64,000 nt of DNA. Origin: Loxodes magnus. Lineage: Eukaryota; Ciliophora; Karyorelictea; Loxodida; Loxodidae. The stretch is taken from NCBI GenBank assembly GCA_946699065.1, contig CAMPDV010000202.1:372001-436000 (forward strand), written 5' to 3'. The translations under genes were made by a program, and so were the position numbers. Under the pieces are notes generated by a model. That model made no database searches, was not told the origin of the DNA, and was given only the letters and a program-made list of their open reading frames with translations. This document shows positions 62,073 to 64,000 of the stretch, piece after piece. Every line of letters begins with the position of its first letter. Positions within the stretch are counted from its first letter, which is position 1.

Positions 62073-62714
62073 ATGGTACTGGAAATAAAAGAAATTTAAC
62101 TAATCTTAGAACAGATTAAAATAAATCAAAAAGAATAAAGCTAAATTGGTAGCACGATTAAATTTTAAAAATTTTGTAAACTCGAAAAAACTACTTAATA
62201 TGGCTTAAAAGCTTTTTCTGACAGTAACGCTATAAATCGGAACTACATTCGATCTCAATTGTGAGAATATTATTTAGAAATTTTTTATGGTATCCTTGAT
62301 GGTTATAAATCATCAAAGATAAAAAAATGCCAAAAAAAATTGTAAAAGGTAGATGGAACAAAGTTCTTTCAATTTTACATATAAAAAGTTTTATCATTCT
62401 TAAGTTTGTAGTATTTGCTTTCCGATGCAAAACGTCAGCTTCAAAAAACGAGTATTTTGTTTATAAAGATTATTCTTTAATCAAAAAAACACTGAAAAAG
62501 TCTTGTTGAAAAAAATAAAAAAAAGAATCAAATAGGAAATATTTAGAAAGCCTACGTATAAATAAACAGCTTAAAGCAAATAACCGAAAAAAAATGGGAT
62601 TTTCCATTCATCTATTTCCCCTTTAGATTGTGGTGGTAGTCATTGCAAGATAAAAAAAGATTGACAAAAACAGTTCAGATGACAAACTTATAAAAAATGG
62701 AAAAATCATTCTGA
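62073..62714 (+). CDS. Hypothetical protein, 213 residues
   Basis: One frame from ATG 62073 to UGA 62712-62714. Protein-like parts: MVLEIKEIQLILEQIKINQ, YGLKAFSDSNAINRNY, IRSQLWEYYLEIFYGILDGY and QYLLSDAKRQLQKTSIL. One Trp (QLW) is a UGA. No signal peptide or clear domain. Family not recognised. It converges with the next gene. Confidence 0.5.
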
Positions 62715-62820
62715 GATACCATTAATTTAAATCTTTTTTTACAAATTTATTTTTAGACCAAAATCTTAGTTAAACAATATAAATGTTATTTAATTTGAAA
62801 ATATTAGAGCATTGTATATG

Positions 62821-63365
62821 TCATTGCAAAACTTATGATTTCAAGTTTATAGCAACTTTACTACTAAAATGATTTAATCCACTAAGGAAAAATAATTTTT
62901 CTATTTATTCTATTCCTTGAATTAAACTTTTATCCTTACTTTTTTCAATAATTATTTCTTGATATTTAGCACAAGAAAAGAGAAATTCAAAACTCATTTT
63001 TACTCCTTGCTTGAAGGTTTTCTAAGACTGAAAATAGAGGTAGAGTTCTGTCACGACAATTTTTATATAATTTATTGCCTAAGAATTAATAACTCGTTAT
63101 TTAGCTATCAATGTTAAAATAGGTTCTCTAATTTTTCCTTGATTGTATATTTGTTCTTAGTATTTAAAAATTAAATTTTCTTCTTTTCCATTTCGGTTAA
63201 AAGCTAAGTGTTTGCATACACTTGTTCAATCAATACTTTGCCTTCTGAAGAGGAACTTGATGATTATTCTATTGATTTCCGCTTTTTCTCTAGTTCTTTA
63301 TTCGCTTTTCTTTTTTCATTCCTAGCCTAACTTTTAGACAGTCAAGTATTCTTTTCATTTTCATA
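62821..63365 (-). CDS. Hypothetical protein, 5' end uncertain
   Basis: Minus strand, UGA at 62821-62823. Strongly coding: KHLAFNRNGKEENLIFKYQ, GKIREPILTLIAKQRVINS, INYIKIVVTELYLYFQSQK, MSFEFLFSCAKYQEIIIE, FFLSGLNHFSSKVAINL. Helical, soluble in appearance. No start codon could be chosen with confidence. Unknown family. Confidence 0.5.
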
Positions 63366-63649
63366 TATTTTTTAGGATTTCATTAAAACATTAAAATTTT
63401 AATTTGAAAAATATTTATTTATTTACTCTAGCAAATATAATCTCTACTAAATTTTGATATTATTTATCTTTTAACAAACACATATTTTTCGATATTCTAT
63501 TTTTGCACTTTCTTAACAAATTTACTCTTCCTTAGTCTATATCTTTGTTCTTTTTAATATTTTCTATTTTATATTTAGCAAAATTACTTTTTTAATATTA
63601 TGCTTTTTATCTATTCTTTATATTTATTTTTAAATTATGAATAAATTTA

Positions 63650-64000
63650 TTTTTTTATTATTCTATTGTTATTTTTAAGGCTTTTGCTAACTAAATATTC
63701 AGAAATAGAATCGAATGCATTCCGTTTATTGAAGGAATAATAGGAAATGATAAACTTAATAAATTAGAAATTGCTCAAAGTAGATCATTGAGAGTTTTAA
63801 AAGACGGACTTTCTGTGTATAAAATGAATTGCTAAAATTTGAGATCTAATTCGTAAACCGTGACATTACCTATGATAATGTTTGATATTATTTAAAAGAA
63901 AGCTACTCCTAAATTAAAATCTCATGTAAGATGGATGATTGCGTCAGTTAGCAAAAAGTAACAATTTAATTTTACTCAAAAAGGTACTGGAAACTTCATA
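63650..64000 (+). CDS. Hypothetical protein, runs off the window
   Basis: Coding-like to the window edge: IFRNRIECIPFIEGIIGND, KLEIAQSRSLRVLKDGL, SVYKMNCQNLRSNSQT, LPMIMFDIIQKKATPKL and SHVRWMIASVSKKQQ. Start not found and the 3' end lies outside. Family unknown. Confidence 0.45.

Overview
The window is extremely AT-rich ciliate nuclear DNA, most likely from a karyorelictean such as Loxodes (NCBI genetic code 27). Conventional open frames are short and mostly meaningless here. With UAA and UAG read as Gln, long conserved proteins appear. UGA is Trp inside genes and is also the only terminator seen. The strongest proof is three paralogous ubiquitin-specific proteases. In two of them the codon after the catalytic Cys is UGA, and in the third it is UGG. 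Because almost any frame stays open in this code, I relied on paralogue alignment, conserved motifs and matching frame arithmetic, not on absence of stops.

Layout. 0-11 kb: a GC-rich structured block, a SINE, and three intact kelch genes. 11-19 kb: gag-like zinc-knuckle elements, hypothetical genes and SINE copies. 19-37 kb: three intact USP genes (19573-21651 +, 26382-28391 -, 35061-37286 -), a kelch pseudogene, gag-like elements and SINEs. 37-46 kb: SINEs, gag-like relics, a second kelch pseudogene, and a gene at 44884-45678 that carries a SINE in-frame inside its coding sequence. 47.7-48.9 kb: a RING plus ubiquitin-like gene followed on the same strand by a striking array of intron-like units separated by exactly 3 nt. 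49-57 kb: visibly less AT-biased DNA with a REJ-type extracellular protein, a small protein and a membrane-protein-like locus whose introns I could not resolve. 57-64 kb: a dimeric SINE, a TPR relic, coiled-coil and lysine-rich genes and several hypothetical genes.

Four non-autonomous repeat families (called A-D here) occur. A, C and D have unrelated bodies but share one 3' tail of about 40 nt, as expected of SINEs mobilised by a common partner retrotransposon. Family B has clear target-site duplications. No reverse transcriptase was recognised. No rRNA, tRNA, CRISPR array or bacterial-type operon was seen. USP, RING-UBL and kelch proteins are all families linked to ubiquitin biology, but whether they work together is unknown.

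Main candidates for something new: (1) the 27-nt-period array of short GT...AG units with hypervariable 3-nt spacers at 47701-48441; (2) a 333-bp SINE insertion (111 codons) read in-frame through a gene, an outcome made possible by a code without UAA/UAG stops; (3) the shared-tail SINE set.
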